Shown: positions 24,828 to 34,575, counted from the stretch's first letter. The stretch is 64,000 bases of DNA from Pseudomonas sp. MN1F (GCF_009391885.1 NZ_VZII01000021.1:1-64000), one strand, 5' to 3'. The notes: generated by a model not told the origin, from the letters alone. Program-made: numbers and translations.

Positions 24828-25399
24828 AAGCCAAGGCACACACGCAGTCTGAGGAGCCCACGGCGAATCCAGCTTTTCACTGTCCCTAGGGGGACGCTGT
24901 GACGCTCAGCCAGTTCAGCGTAGGAATAGCCTTCGAAAAATGCCACTCGAATGTATCGCTGCTGGTCTTCCTCAAGTGTCGCGAGGCAGCGCTCCAGGGC
25001 ACTGCCTTGGTGATCTCGCTCGACGCTGTCCACTACCGAATCCAGCGTGGGCCACTGCGTGAGGGTTTCGAGGGGTTCGTGGATGTGCCGGGAACGGCGT
25101 CTGTCGATTGCCTTGTGTCGAGCAATCGAAGCCATCCAGGTGCCAGCACTGGATAGCGCCGGATCGAAGCTGGAGGCCTTGAGCCAAATACTGGTGTAGA
25201 TCTCCTGAAGGACTTCTTCTGCCTCTGCGCGGTTGTTCAGGTAGTACAGGCAGATACCGAACAATTTAGCCGAGGTGGTGCGGTACAGTGCCTCGAATGC
25301 CAGACGGTTGCCTGTGCCACAGGCCAGCAGCAGCACGTTCTGCGCCGCAGCTTGCGACTGCTCGGCATGATGACCTGTGATGTCAGCGCTTATGGCCAA
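24824..25399 (-). CDS. ECF sigma factor (SigK-like)
   Basis: This 191-residue sigma-70 family protein contains only regions 2 and 4. Region 2 spans about residues 30-100 (FEALYRTTSAKLFGICLYYL, AEEVLQEIYTSIWLKA, GTWMASIARHKAIDRRR). Region 4 spans residues 130-185 (LERCLATLEEDQQRYIRVAF, YSYAELAERHSVPLGTVKSW). The layout sigma - RskA - fasciclin matches the SigK regulon. The gene starts at ATG 25399; no self-directed ECF promoter could be identified in the short region before it. Confidence 0.9.
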   Translation of the reverse strand: MAISADITGHHAEQSQAAAQNVLLLACGTGNRLAFEALYRTTSAKLFGICLYYLNNRAEAEEVLQEIYTSIWLKASSFDPALSSAGTWMASIARHKAIDRRRSRHIHEPLETLTQWPTLDSVVDSVERDHQGSALERCLATLEEDQQRYIRVAFFEGYSYAELAERHSVPLGTVKSWIRRGLLRLRVCLGL

Positions 25400-25471
25400 T
25401 GTGCAGTCTCCTGAAGGCGCTAAACAACCTTAGCCCGGATTTTCAATCGCTGGCGACCCAGGCTGCCGGTT

Positions 25472-26971
25472 TCAGCCGATCTGCACACCGTTACGGCCTG
25501 CGTCCTTGGCCCGGTACAGCGCCCGGTCGGCGCGCGCGAGCAGGGCCTGTTCGCTCTCCAGTTCACTACCCGTCGTGCAGGCGATGCCGATGCTCACGGT
25601 CACTCGGGAGAAAGGGCTGAGCGGGTGGGTGATGGGCTCCTTGCTCAGGCTATCGAGCATTGCCTGGGCGACAATGGCCGCGCCGGCGCTGTCGGTGCCG
25701 GGCAGGATCGCGGCCAGCTCCTCGCCGCCATAACGGGCCAGCAGATCGGGGGGGCGACGGATGCAGGCCGATAGCCGCTTGGCCACCAGGTGCAGGCAGG
25801 CGTCACCGGCCGGGTGGCCATAGGTGTCGTTGTAGCGTTTGAAGTGGTCGATATCGATCATCAGCAAGCTCAGGGCGCCGCCGTTGCGCCGGGCCCTTCC
25901 AGCCTCCCGGGCCAGGGCCTGGTCGAAACTGCGGCGGTTGGCCAGCCCGGTCAGTGCATCGTGCATCGCCAGGCGTTCGAGCTGCTGGTTGCTGTCGAGC
26001 AGCTGTTGCTGGGCCACCCGCAGGTCACCCTCGGCCAGGCTGCGCCGGCGCATGGCGCGGATCAGCAGCCAGCCGATGGTGCCGGTCAGGCCCAGCAGTG
26101 CGCAAACCACCAGCAACGACAGCTGCGCCTCGAGCTGCCAGGCGGCCAGTGCTTCACCCTTGCCCAGGGCGACGGTGGTCACCAACGGCAGGTGGTCGCT
26201 CTTGCGAAACGCATACAGGCGCTCGACGCCGTCCAGGCTGGAGGTGAACGAGGCGGTGCCGACCGACTTGTCGACCAGGTACTTGGTGTAGATCGGCGAC
26301 TGGGAAAAGTTGCGCCCCATGTCCTGCTCGCGAAACGGGTAGCGCACCAGCATTGAGCCGTCGGTGTAGGACAGCCCGATGGCGCCATCCCGGCCGACGT
26401 CAATCTGACCGAACAGGTGCAGGAAGTTCTCGACCCCCAGCGTCACCGCCACCACGCCGGCGAATTCGCCCTTGGCATCGTTGAAGCGACGACTGATGGT
26501 AATCACCCATTCCTGGTTGGAGCGGCTGCGGATGGGCAGGCCAATGAACGACTCACGCGAAGGGTCGTCGCGGTGATGGATGAAGTAGGCCCGGTCGCTG
26601 CTGTTGGCACCGGCCGGGATCGGGCGATTGGAGGACATCAGCCAGCGCCCGTCCCGGGCGTAGATGGTAATGCCGCTCAACTGTGGCATCAGCGGCTGTT
26701 GCCGGCTGATCAGCTGGCTCAGCCGTTCGATCTGTGCCGGCCCGCTGCCTTCGTTTTCCAGGCGTTCCACCAGGCCGAGCAGGATCATCGAACTTTGCCG
26801 CACGATGCCTTCGGAATAGGTGGAAAGCGCCTGGGTGAGGTTCAGGCCATGGGTGTTGATGTCTTCCAGCGCACGTTCGCGAGAAGCCATGACCTTCCAT
26901 AGCGTCAACGAAGCGAGTGAGCAACCAATGACTGATAGCAAAAGGACAACGAGATGAATGTCACGCTTCAC
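25472..26971 (-). CDS. Membrane-bound diguanylate cyclase with periplasmic Cache domain
   Basis: A first helix (IHLVVLLLSVIGCSLASLTL) leads into a 250-residue periplasmic double-Cache sensor (DGRWLMSSNRPIP, SFIGLPIRSRSNQEWVITIS). A second helix (LLVVCALLGLTGTIGWLLI) and a C-terminal GGDEF domain complete the protein. The active-site loop is YGGEELA, a functional GG[D/E]E[F/L] form. An RPPD motif five residues before it is a product-inhibition I-site. It makes cyclic di-GMP in response to a small periplasmic ligand. I chose the GTG at 26971, which gives 499 residues; an alternative GTG lies 20 codons upstream. Confidence 0.86.
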   Translation of the reverse strand: MKRDIHLVVLLLSVIGCSLASLTLWKVMASRERALEDINTHGLNLTQALSTYSEGIVRQSSMILLGLVERLENEGSGPAQIERLSQLISRQQPLMPQLSGITIYARDGRWLMSSNRPIPAGANSSDRAYFIHHRDDPSRESFIGLPIRSRSNQEWVITISRRFNDAKGEFAGVVAVTLGVENFLHLFGQIDVGRDGAIGLSYTDGSMLVRYPFREQDMGRNFSQSPIYTKYLVDKSVGTASFTSSLDGVERLYAFRKSDHLPLVTTVALGKGEALAAWQLEAQLSLLVVCALLGLTGTIGWLLIRAMRRRSLAEGDLRVAQQQLLDSNQQLERLAMHDALTGLANRRSFDQALAREAGRARRNGGALSLLMIDIDHFKRYNDTYGHPAGDACLHLVAKRLSACIRRPPDLLARYGGEELAAILPGTDSAGAAIVAQAMLDSLSKEPITHPLSPFSRVTVSIGIACTTGSELESEQALLARADRALYRAKDAGRNGVQIG

Positions 26972-27142
26972 GTTAGTACCTGAGAAGTCCGGATTTCGAC
27001 GCTGGCGATCATTGGCTGAAGGCCATGGCACTTAGCCATTCCTGGCATTAGAGCTAGAATACCGTGGAGTCGAATCGAACCGCAGCAGATACATCACTTA
27101 CTTGAGCATATTGACGGGCATTTGTTGTCTCTGAATGGCTGC

Positions 27143-27955
27143 TCAGCGACCGATCAGCTCCGCCAGCAGCCGTTGCTTGTAACCATGCAGCAAAGCGCTG
27201 TCGCGTTCGCGCGGGTGCGGCAGGTCGACGCGCAGGTCTTCGCGGATACTCCCGGGGTGCGCATCCATCACGATCACCCGGTCGCCCAGGTAAAGCGCTT
27301 CTTCGATGTCGTGGGTCACCATGATCACGGTGCAGCCCTCCTGTAGCCAGATGCGTTGCAATTCCTGTTGCAACCGTACCCGGGTCAACGCGTCGAGCGC
27401 GCCCAGTGGCTCGTCGAGCAGCAGCACCTTGGGCTTGTTCACCAATGCCCGGGCAATGGCTGCCCGTTGCGCCATACCGCCCGAGAGCTGGTGCGGGTAA
27501 GCGCTTTCGAAGCCGCTCAGGCCTACCAGCTCGATGTGTTCGGCCACCAGCCGGTCTTTCAGCGTGGCCGCCATGGCGTGATTCTTCAGGGCCAGGGCAA
27601 TGTTCTGCTGCAGGGTCATCCAGGGAAACAGGCGATGGTCCTGGAACACGATGCCGCGCTCCAGGCCCGGCCCGCGCACGGGCCGGCCATCGAGCAGAAT
27701 CTGCCCTTGATAGTCTTGATCGAGGCCGACGACCAGCCGCAGCAGTGTCGATTTACCGCAACCACTGGCGCCGAGAATGCTGACGAATTCGCCGGGGCGA
27801 ATATCCAGGTCGATGTTTTCCAGTACGGATACCGGCTTGCCCTTGAGCGGGTACTGCTTGCTCAAGCCTTGGATGGACAGTGCGCCAGCGATGGCGCTGG
27901 GGTGAAACGGATGGGCGACGGCGTTCATGGTCGGGGCTCTTGAGGGTTCAGGCAT
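27143..27955 (-). CDS. ABC transporter ATPase, SsuB/TauB-like
   Basis: This 270-residue ATPase of nitrate/sulfonate/taurine importers has Walker [17 protein letters not shown] and a Q-loop at [15 protein letters not shown]. The signature is [16 protein letters not shown] and Walker B is [16 protein letters not shown], followed by the H-loop [10 protein letters not shown]. The start is set at ATG 27955, which overlaps the stop of the upstream permease (TGATG); a second ATG at 27928 is possible. It is the last gene of the sigma-54-driven unit permease - permease - ATPase. No binding protein is encoded beside it; the SsuA-like gene at 59535 is the likely partner. Confidence 0.88.
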   Translation of the reverse strand: MPEPSRAPTMNAVAHPFHPSAIAGALSIQGLSKQYPLKGKPVSVLENIDLDIRPGEFVSILGASGCGKSTLLRLVVGLDQDYQGQILLDGRPVRGPGLERGIVFQDHRLFPWMTLQQNIALALKNHAMAATLKDRLVAEHIELVGLSGFESAYPHQLSGGMAQRAAIARALVNKPKVLLLDEPLGALDALTRVRLQQELQRIWLQEGCTVIMVTHDIEEALYLGDRVIVMDAHPGSIREDLRVDLPHPRERDSALLHGYKQRLLAELIGR

Positions 27956-28710
27956 CAGTGGTTCGGGCGCCAGCGCAGCAGGCGGCGGGCGAGGCGGCTG
28001 CAGAGCCAGGACATCAGGTAACCGCACAAGCCGATGCACAGCACGCAAACCACGATGATCTCCATGCGTGCCGCCGCCTCGGCATTCATCATCAAGCTGC
28101 CCAGGCCGGCGCCGGAGGACAGGAACAACTCGCTGCCCACCGAGGTTACCCAGGCGAATGCCAGGGCCTGCAGAACCCCGGTGGCAATGCCGGGCAGGGC
28201 TGCCGGCAGCAGTATCAGGCGCAATTGCTGCCCGTGGCTGAGCATCAGCACGCGCGCGGCTTCGCGGTGCTGGCCTTCGACCTGGCGCAAGCTTTCGCAG
28301 CTGTTGAGCGCCACCGGATAGGTGGCCGCCAGGCTGACGATCAGCAGCTTGGCGCCCTCGCCGTTACCCAGCCACAGGGCGATGAGCGGGATCCAGCCCA
28401 GCATCGGCACTTGGCGCAGGGCGTGGAACAGTGGGGCGATCAGCCGGTTGGCCGGCGCCGAAAGGGCCATCAGGGCGCCCAGGGCGAGGCCGGTGACGAT
28501 ACCGATGGCCAGCCCCGTACAGGTGCGCAGCAGGCTGGCCCACAGGTTGACCAGCAGTTCGCCGCTGCCCAACAGTTCGCTCAATGCCGAACCGACCTCG
28601 GCCAGCGGCACGAAGGCATAGGCCCCTGCCGCGCCCTGACGCGAGGCGTATTCCCAGGCACCGAGCAGCAACAATGGCAACACCACACCCCGCAGATTCT
28701 TCAGGTTCAT
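27955..28710 (-). CDS. ABC transporter permease, SsuC-like (second)
   Basis: This 251-residue inner-membrane permease of the BPD-transport fold starts at ATG 28710. It has about six helices. The EAA loop is [20 protein letters not shown] followed by [20 protein letters not shown], where the coupling helix contacts the ATPase. It matches SsuC/TauC-type permeases. It lies between the first permease (9-base gap) and the ATPase (overlapping codons), so the complex probably uses two different permease subunits rather than a homodimer. Confidence 0.87.
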   Translation of the reverse strand: MNLKNLRGVVLPLLLLGAWEYASRQGAAGAYAFVPLAEVGSALSELLGSGELLVNLWASLLRTCTGLAIGIVTGLALGALMALSAPANRLIAPLFHALRQVPMLGWIPLIALWLGNGEGAKLLIVSLAATYPVALNSCESLRQVEGQHREAARVLMLSHGQQLRLILLPAALPGIATGVLQALAFAWVTSVGSELFLSSGAGLGSLMMNAEAAARMEIIVVCVLCIGLCGYLMSWLCSRLARRLLRWRPNH

Positions 28711-28719
28711 CAGCAATCC

Positions 28720-29472
28720 TCAACGGCTCTGCCAGGCGGTAAAGCGCCTTTCGACGCAGCGCAGGCCATGATCCAGGGTGAATCCGATTACCCCGGTAAG
28801 CACCACGCCGACCATCACCACGTCGATGCGCAACATCTGCCGGCCCATTTCGATCATTTGCCCCAGTCCGCTGTCGGCGGCCAGCAGCTCGCACGCCACC
28901 AGCACCACCCAGGCGCGCGTCAGGGCAACGCGGATGCCGGTGACAATGGCCGGCAGGGCCGCCGGCAGGGCAATGCGGCCCACCCGTGCAGGCCAGCTCA
29001 GGCGGTACACGGCGGCAACTTCGAAGTGGCTACGGGCAATGGCGCGTATGCCTTCGCATGTGGCCAGTGCCACCGGGAAGAACGCCGTCTTGGCGACGAT
29101 CGCCACCTTGAAGGCTTCGTCGACGCCCAACAGCAGGACGAACATCGGGATCAGGGCAATGCTGGGTATCTGCCGCAGGCAGTGGAACAACGGCGCGCAG
29201 TAGGCTTCCACGGTCTTCGACAAGGCCAGTGCGGTGCCGAATGCCAAGCCGCCCAGCGCACCGAAGACGAAACCCAGGGCCAGCCGTGACAGGCTGCCGG
29301 CCAGGTGCTCTTGCAGCTCGCCGCTGGCCAGCAGTTCGCTGAAGCTTAGCCACACCTCGTGTGGGGGGACCAGGAGGTTAACCGGGAACAGGCCAGCGTT
29401 GGCCAGCAAGCTCCAGAGGGCGAGCAGGGCCAGGGGCGATATCAGCCAGGTAAGAGGGGAGAGCAAGCGCAT
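28720..29472 (-). CDS. ABC transporter permease, SsuC-like (first)
   Basis: This 250-residue permease opens with the helix LTWLISPLALLALWSLLANA and has the EAA-type loop ATCEGIRAIARSHFEVAAVY followed by WPARVGRIALPAALPAIVTG. It is clearly homologous to the next gene. It is first in the unit and sits 38 bases after a sigma-54 promoter with two palindromic upstream sites. It probably imports aliphatic sulfonates, sulfate esters or similar compounds under sulfur limitation. Confidence 0.87.
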   Translation of the reverse strand: MRLLSPLTWLISPLALLALWSLLANAGLFPVNLLVPPHEVWLSFSELLASGELQEHLAGSLSRLALGFVFGALGGLAFGTALALSKTVEAYCAPLFHCLRQIPSIALIPMFVLLLGVDEAFKVAIVAKTAFFPVALATCEGIRAIARSHFEVAAVYRLSWPARVGRIALPAALPAIVTGIRVALTRAWVVLVACELLAADSGLGQMIEMGRQMLRIDVVMVGVVLTGVIGFTLDHGLRCVERRFTAWQSR

Positions 29473-29510
29473 GGCAGGCCTTGGAGGAAGCGGACGATGT
29501 CAGTCACTTC

Positions 29511-29525
29511 GCAAGAGCTGTGCCA
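29511..29525 (-). promoter_or_regulatory. Sigma-54 promoter of the SsuBC-like operon
   Basis: On the minus strand TGGCACA-GCTC-TTGC matches the -24/-12 consensus TGGCAYR-N4-TTGCW with the GG and GC pairs correctly spaced. It lies 38 bases upstream of the first permease gene. Confidence 0.82.
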
Positions 29526-29568
29526 AGCCTCGCGGCGCCTGAAAACAGGCACAGCGCGAGCGATGCTG

Positions 29569-29605
29569 CTGCTGGCGCAACAAGGGGGTGCTGCTGGTGC
29601 AGCAG
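29569..29605. promoter_or_regulatory. Two enhancer-like palindromes upstream of the SsuBC-like operon
   Basis: CTGCTG-GTG-CAGCAG (29591-29605) is a perfect 15-bp palindrome, and CTGCTG-GCG-CAACAA (29569-29583) is a close copy. They begin 44 and 66 bases upstream of the -24 element. The same pattern occurs before every other sigma-54 promoter of the island. Bases 29606-29679 show further CAGCAG half-sites and no gene. Confidence 0.65.
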
Positions 29606-29679
29606 TCTTTCAGCAATGCGCTGACGGCAGCAGGCAGCAGCGCGCAGCGGCCCAACGGGTAGCTGCGCGCGCCCTCAGG

Positions 29680-32127
29680 TCAGAAGTCGTAGCTCACGCT
29701 GGTGTAGTAGAACGCCCCCTGCGCGCCCTCGGGGCTGGTAATGGAGTACTTCGGCACGCCATACAACTGCGCGCCCTCAAGCTTGTCCGGGTGGCTGTCG
29801 AACAGGTTGATCGCGCCTGCCGACAGGGTGAGCCCAAGGTCGAAGTGGTACGAGACATCCAGGTCGGTCACCCACTGCGCACCGAAGGTCTGGTCCAGCG
29901 CCGGGTTGGCGGCGTTGCGGTTCTGCCATTGGCCATAGCGCCGCTGCGCCACGGTCACGCTCCAGCCGTCATACAGCCAGTTGGCGCTCAGGGTCAGCTT
30001 GTCCTTGGGCGTGCCATCCTCGATCAGGCCCTGGGTGTTGCGCCCGATGATCTGGTTGCCGGGGATGCTGCCGACATCGTCCAGCCCGGTGATGCGCGTG
30101 TTGTTGCGCGCATAGCCGCCGTTGAAGTCCAGGCGCCCCCAGCGGGCCAGGTCAAGCTGGTAGTGGCCGGCCAGTTCGAAACCGTCGGTGCGCGTGTCGA
30201 CGATGTTGGTGTAGAAAGCGGCACTCTGGATATTGGCGTACGGGGTACCGGCGAAGATCGGCCTGACCACTGAAGACGGCAACTGGTCGGACAGGGTGAT
30301 GCGGTTGTCGATGTCGATGCGGTAGGCATCGAGGGTCAGCGAGGCATTGGGCAGCGGCTGCCAGACCAGGCCCACGGAGAAGTTCGTCGACTCCTCGGGC
30401 TTCAGCGCCTTGCCCCCCAGCAGCGCCGCCTCCGGGCTGTCGGCGCGCAGGGTGCGCTGCTGCACTTCAACCCAGTTGCCACTGCCTGGCGGCTGCTCCA
30501 CCACCTGCACGCTGAACGACGACAGCCCGCTCTGTACCAGCGAAGGCGCCCGATAGCCAGTGCTGGCACTGGCCCGCGCGGCGATCTGCGGGGTGAAATC
30601 GTAGCGCAGCGACAGCTTGCCGTTGGTGGTGTCGCCAAAGTCGGAATAGTGTTCGCTGCGCACCGCCACGCCGGCCTGGAATTTCTCGGTGAGCTGCGCT
30701 TCGACGTCGAAGTAGGCGCCGATCACGCGGCGGTCGAGTGACACCGCATCGACCTGGGTAATGCCCGAGTAGTAGCCTGGAATGCGCCGGCCAGTGATCG
30801 GGTCGACGGTGTTGAACAGTGGCCCGTTGGACCAACCCGCGGCATCGCCAGCTGTCAGGTCGTAGTTCTCCTGGCGCCAGGCAAGCCCTGCCGAAACGGT
30901 CAGCGGTTTGAACAGCCAATCGTTTGCGAAGTCGCGGGTCCAGTCGAGGGTCAGGTTGGTCTGGTCGGCCTCGCGGCGGCCGGTGTAGATGGTCGATGGG
31001 CTGGCGTTGCCCCAGCTGGGGTTGATGGCGTCGCGGTCGGTGGAGTCGACCCGGTTGTTGCCGTAGTTCAGCGCCAGGTCGAAGTGGCCCAGGGTTTCGT
31101 TGTCCAGGCGCAGGCCGCCGGTGACGGCATAGTCTTCCAGGCCGTAGCGGGTGACTGGCAGGCGGCCGTCGGGGTAGCGCGCCAAGGCCACGCTCCCGTA
31201 ATTGTTGCGCAGGGTCGTGGGCGGGTCGAAGAAGTTCTCGGCGTCGGTATTCTTGTGCGCATAGGTGGCAAAGCCGTAGGCGCTCAGGCCCTCGCTCAGG
31301 CCCATCTCGGCATTGGCGGTGAAGTTGTACTGGTCGGAGACATTGCCCGAGCCCCAGCGCCAGTTGCGGTAGCGGTTGTTTTGCTCGCGCGGTGTATTGA
31401 TGCTGGTGGAACCGGGGTAGAACACGCGGTTGTCGTCGCGGGTGTCGCTGGCCGGGTCCTGGCTGCCGGCGTCGAACGCCAAGGTCAGGAAGCCGTCGTT
31501 GGGCAGGGCGAAGCCTTTCCATCCGCTGAGCTTGCGTTGCAGGCCATCGCCCTTTTTGTAACCGCCGAAACGGTAACCGGCATTACCGCCGTCATCGCGT
31601 TCCTTGAGGACGATGTTGATCACCCCGGCGATGGCGTCCGAGCCGTACTGGGCGGCCGCGCCATCGCGCAGGATCTCTACCCGTTCGATGGCCGAAAGCG
31701 GGATCAGGCTGAGGTCCACCGCTGCGGCGCCGCGGGCGTTGACCAGGCCCTGGCGGGTGACGTTGGCGCTGGTGTGCCGGCGTTTGCCGTTGACCAGCAC
31801 CAGTACCTGGTCGGTGGCCAGGCCACGCAGCGAAGCGCCCTGGGCAATGGAGCCGGCGAAGGCCCCTTGCGGTGATTGCGGGAAGCTGAACGAGGGCGAC
31901 AGTGCGGTGAGGGCGCCAGACAGGTCGCTGGCGCCGGTTTCCTGCAGCTTTTCGCCACTGAACACGTCCACGGGGGCGGCGCTTTGCAGGGCAGTGACGT
32001 CGCTGCGATGGGTGCCGACCACGACCACGGTGTCGAGGTAGTCGTTGGCTTCGGCGGCGAAGGCGGGCACGGCAAGGCTGCCGATGGCCAGGGCGATGGC
32101 GCCGGCCAAGGGGTGGTGGTGGGGCAT
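29680..32127 (-). CDS. TonB-dependent outer-membrane receptor
   Basis: This 815-residue receptor starts at MPHHHPLAGA (ATG 32127) with a signal peptide ending at AFA. The TonB-box region is DYLDTVVVVGT. The plug domain includes VLVLVNGKRRHTSANVTRQG, VEILRDGAAAQYGSDAIAGV and NIVLKERDDGG, and the beta-barrel ends with an aromatic C-terminal residue (YYTSVSYDF). There is no N-terminal signalling extension, so it does not drive its own sigma cascade. It belongs to the non-siderophore plug type with DGAAAQYG. In this setting it probably carries an organosulfur compound. Confidence 0.88.
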   Translation of the reverse strand: MPHHHPLAGAIALAIGSLAVPAFAAEANDYLDTVVVVGTHRSDVTALQSAAPVDVFSGEKLQETGASDLSGALTALSPSFSFPQSPQGAFAGSIAQGASLRGLATDQVLVLVNGKRRHTSANVTRQGLVNARGAAAVDLSLIPLSAIERVEILRDGAAAQYGSDAIAGVINIVLKERDDGGNAGYRFGGYKKGDGLQRKLSGWKGFALPNDGFLTLAFDAGSQDPASDTRDDNRVFYPGSTSINTPREQNNRYRNWRWGSGNVSDQYNFTANAEMGLSEGLSAYGFATYAHKNTDAENFFDPPTTLRNNYGSVALARYPDGRLPVTRYGLEDYAVTGGLRLDNETLGHFDLALNYGNNRVDSTDRDAINPSWGNASPSTIYTGRREADQTNLTLDWTRDFANDWLFKPLTVSAGLAWRQENYDLTAGDAAGWSNGPLFNTVDPITGRRIPGYYSGITQVDAVSLDRRVIGAYFDVEAQLTEKFQAGVAVRSEHYSDFGDTTNGKLSLRYDFTPQIAARASASTGYRAPSLVQSGLSSFSVQVVEQPPGSGNWVEVQQRTLRADSPEAALLGGKALKPEESTNFSVGLVWQPLPNASLTLDAYRIDIDNRITLSDQLPSSVVRPIFAGTPYANIQSAAFYTNIVDTRTDGFELAGHYQLDLARWGRLDFNGGYARNNTRITGLDDVGSIPGNQIIGRNTQGLIEDGTPKDKLTLSANWLYDGWSVTVAQRRYGQWQNRNAANPALDQTFGAQWVTDLDVSYHFDLGLTLSAGAINLFDSHPDKLEGAQLYGVPKYSITSPEGAQGAFYYTSVSYDF

Positions 32128-32158
32128 GCTGGGTTTCCTTGAGTAGGCATCGTTGCCG

Positions 32159-32177
32159 GGGGCTGCGCGGCAGCCCC
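32159..32177 (-). terminator. Intercistronic hairpin between the two TonB receptor genes
   Basis: GGGGCTGC-GCG-GCAGCCCC forms an 8-bp perfect stem with a three-base loop. It lies nine bases after the stop of the upstream receptor and has no U-tract. It may attenuate expression or protect the upstream message rather than terminate fully. Confidence 0.45.
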
Positions 32178-32186
32178 ACGGGCACA

Positions 32187-34430
32187 TCAGAAGCGGCTGG
32201 TGACGCTCAGGCCGACCGTGCGCGGGTCGCCGTAGGTGATCACGTATTGCCCGGCACTGCCGTTGGGCCGGCCATGCACCTGGTAGCGGCGGTCGGTGAC
32301 GTTGTTGACGAAACCGGTCACGCTGAGCTTTTCATCCGGGCTGAACCAGGTCAGGCGGGTGTTGGCCAGGGTGTAGTGCGGTTGGCTGAGGGTCTTGTCG
32401 GCGCTGCTCTGGCGGTCGGCGAGGAAGTATTCCTTGTCGCGGAAGCTCACGTCGCCACCTGCTACCAGCTTGCCGCCCACCTCCAGTGGGATGGTGTAGT
32501 CGGCGCCCAGCGACACCACGTTGCGCGGCGAGCGCACGAAGCTGTTGCCGCTGTAGTCGCCGGTCACCGCGCCGGTGTTGGGGTTGGTGTTCTTGAAGTC
32601 GGTGTATTCGGTATCGAGGAATGACACCGCCGCCTGCAGGTGCAGGCGCTCGGTCGGTTGGCCTTCGATTTCCAGCTCGGCACCCTTGACCTTGCCCTTC
32701 GCGCCGTTGGTCAGTGCGGTGGTCAGCACACCGTTATTGACCGTCAGCAGGTTCACCTGGATGTCGGAGTAGTCGTAGTAGAAGAGGTTGGCGTTGACCG
32801 TCAGGCGGCGGTCGAACCACTCCGACTTGAGGCCCAGCTCGTAGGCATCCAGTTCTTCCGGGTCGACCGTGGTCAGTTGCGCCAGGCTGGTCGACAGGCC
32901 GGTGTTGAAGCCGCCGGAGCGGAAGCCGTGGGCGTAGCGGAAGAACACCCGCAGGTTGTCGTTGATGCGGTACTCAGGCGTCAGGTCGTAGGTCCAGGCT
33001 TGCCAGGTCTTGTCTTCCTGGCGGTTGCCGTTGGTGCCCACGCCAGCCAGCGGGATCAGCGGGCCGTTGGCGGTGGCGCGGGTCAACTGGGTGAGGTCCA
33101 GGTCGATGTCCTTCTTCTCCTGGGTCCAGCGCAGGCCGCCAGTGACGCTGAAGGCATCGGTGAAGTCGTAGGTCAGGTTGCCGAACAGCGCATAGCTGTC
33201 GGTGCGGTGGTCATAGCCCAGGTCGCGGAACGCGGTGGTGCCGACCTGGTTGGAGCCAGTGCCGTTGGGCGTCGGGCCCGGGGTGACGATACGCTGCGCC
33301 GAGCTGTCGAGGTCTTCGTGGAAATAGTGGGCGCCCGCCAGCCAGTGCAGCGGGCGGTCCTCGGGCGAGGCCAGGCGCAGCTCCTGCGACCACTGGCGGT
33401 AGCTGTTGTCGGTGATCGCCGCGCCATTGACCTCGTAGGGGGTGTAGTCGGCATCCGTGGTGGAACGGTTGCGGATGTAGTCGTAGGCGCTGATCGAAGT
33501 CAGCGTGTAGTCGCCCAGGTACCAGTTGAAGGTCAGCGATGCCCCGTCGTGGTCCAGGCGGTAGTCTTCGTCGACGTTGACCGAGATGTCACGGCCATTG
33601 GGGCGTTGGTAACCGACGTTGTAATAACGGCCCACCGGCAACGATCCGTTGCTGCCGTCGCCTTTGAACTGGCGGCTGTGCAGCTTCAACAGGGCGTCGA
33701 GGTCGGGGTTGAGCTGGGCCAGAAACTGCAGGCGGATAGCCTTCTTGTTGACGTCGCCGTAGGTGTGGCCGTCGAAGTCGTTGTTCTGGAAACCGTCGCG
33801 CTCCTCGGAATACAGCGCCACCCGGCCGGCCAGCTTTTCATCGACCAGCGCACCACCAACGGCGCCGGTGAGGATGCGCTCGTTCTTGCTGCCGAAGCCA
33901 ACGGTGCCGTAACCGTCGGTGTCGAACGTCGGCTTCTTCGAGATCACATTGACCGCGCCGGCGGTGGTGTTCTTGCCGTACAGCGTGCCCTGCGGCCCGC
34001 GCAGGATTTCGATGCGCTCCAGGTCGAACAGCGGCCCGCCACCGGCGATCGGGGCATTGAGGTAGACGTCGTCAGCGTAGATGCCCACCGGGTACACCGT
34101 CGCCGCACCGGTATCGCCGGTGCCCAGGCCGCGGATGTACCAGCGCGGGCGGCCGTCGCCATCGGGGTTCTTGGCCGAGGCGTTGGGCACGAAGGTGGTG
34201 ATGTCGCCCATCGCGCGTACGCCGTCGGCGGCGAGGCTGGTGCCTTTGATGGCGGATACCGCGACCGGCACTTCCTGGAGGGTTTGCTCACGGTGCTGGG
34301 CAGTGACGGTGACGGTTTCCAGGGCCGTTTCGTTCTTGTTGTCTTCGCTGGCGGCGATGGCCTGGCTGCCGGTGCCTGCCAGCAACAGCGCGAGGCTGAT
34401 CTGGCGGGCCAGTGGGTGGCGTTGGTGCAT
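32187..34430 (-). CDS. TonB-dependent outer-membrane receptor
   Basis: This 747-residue receptor has a signal peptide ending near QAIAA and the TonB box ETVTVTAQ. The plug carries VSAIKGTSLAADGVRAMGD and ERIEILRGPQGTLYGKNTT, with AGAVNVISKKP, and the barrel ends RTVGLSVTSRF. The GPQGTLYGKN form is common in receptors for non-iron substrates as well as siderophores. It is first in a two-receptor unit controlled by the sigma-54 promoter 44 bases upstream. No outer-membrane signalling domain is present. Confidence 0.88.
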   Translation of the reverse strand: MHQRHPLARQISLALLLAGTGSQAIAASEDNKNETALETVTVTAQHREQTLQEVPVAVSAIKGTSLAADGVRAMGDITTFVPNASAKNPDGDGRPRWYIRGLGTGDTGAATVYPVGIYADDVYLNAPIAGGGPLFDLERIEILRGPQGTLYGKNTTAGAVNVISKKPTFDTDGYGTVGFGSKNERILTGAVGGALVDEKLAGRVALYSEERDGFQNNDFDGHTYGDVNKKAIRLQFLAQLNPDLDALLKLHSRQFKGDGSNGSLPVGRYYNVGYQRPNGRDISVNVDEDYRLDHDGASLTFNWYLGDYTLTSISAYDYIRNRSTTDADYTPYEVNGAAITDNSYRQWSQELRLASPEDRPLHWLAGAHYFHEDLDSSAQRIVTPGPTPNGTGSNQVGTTAFRDLGYDHRTDSYALFGNLTYDFTDAFSVTGGLRWTQEKKDIDLDLTQLTRATANGPLIPLAGVGTNGNRQEDKTWQAWTYDLTPEYRINDNLRVFFRYAHGFRSGGFNTGLSTSLAQLTTVDPEELDAYELGLKSEWFDRRLTVNANLFYYDYSDIQVNLLTVNNGVLTTALTNGAKGKVKGAELEIEGQPTERLHLQAAVSFLDTEYTDFKNTNPNTGAVTGDYSGNSFVRSPRNVVSLGADYTIPLEVGGKLVAGGDVSFRDKEYFLADRQSSADKTLSQPHYTLANTRLTWFSPDEKLSVTGFVNNVTDRRYQVHGRPNGSAGQYVITYGDPRTVGLSVTSRF

Positions 34431-34473
34431 GGTGGTTCTCCCCGTATGTAAAGCGTTGTTGGGGAGAGCTAGA

Positions 34474-34488
34474 GCAGGGACTGTGCCA
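34474..34488 (-). promoter_or_regulatory. Sigma-54 promoter of the two-receptor operon
   Basis: On the minus strand TGGCACA-GTCC-CTGC matches the -24/-12 pattern with one change (C for the first T of TTGC). It is 44 bases upstream of the receptor start at 34430. Confidence 0.72.
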
Positions 34489-34575
34489 TGTTTATAAGCT
34501 GTTGATTTGTAATGATTTATTGGTATTTTTCGGCGGCTGCTGCAGGCGGGGCAGCAGTGGGGTGCTTGGTGGCTG

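Noticed and set aside
29606..29679. Third palindrome near 29619-29633 (CGCTGA-CGG-CAGCAG)
   Set aside because: The left arm matches the CTGCTG pattern poorly, so I kept only the two better sites.
32640..34451. Plus-strand open frame of 603 codons opposite the second TonB receptor
   Set aside because: The composition (runs of Val, Gln, Gly and Ala) is that of an antisense shadow, and the minus strand encodes a complete receptor with signal peptide and barrel end.
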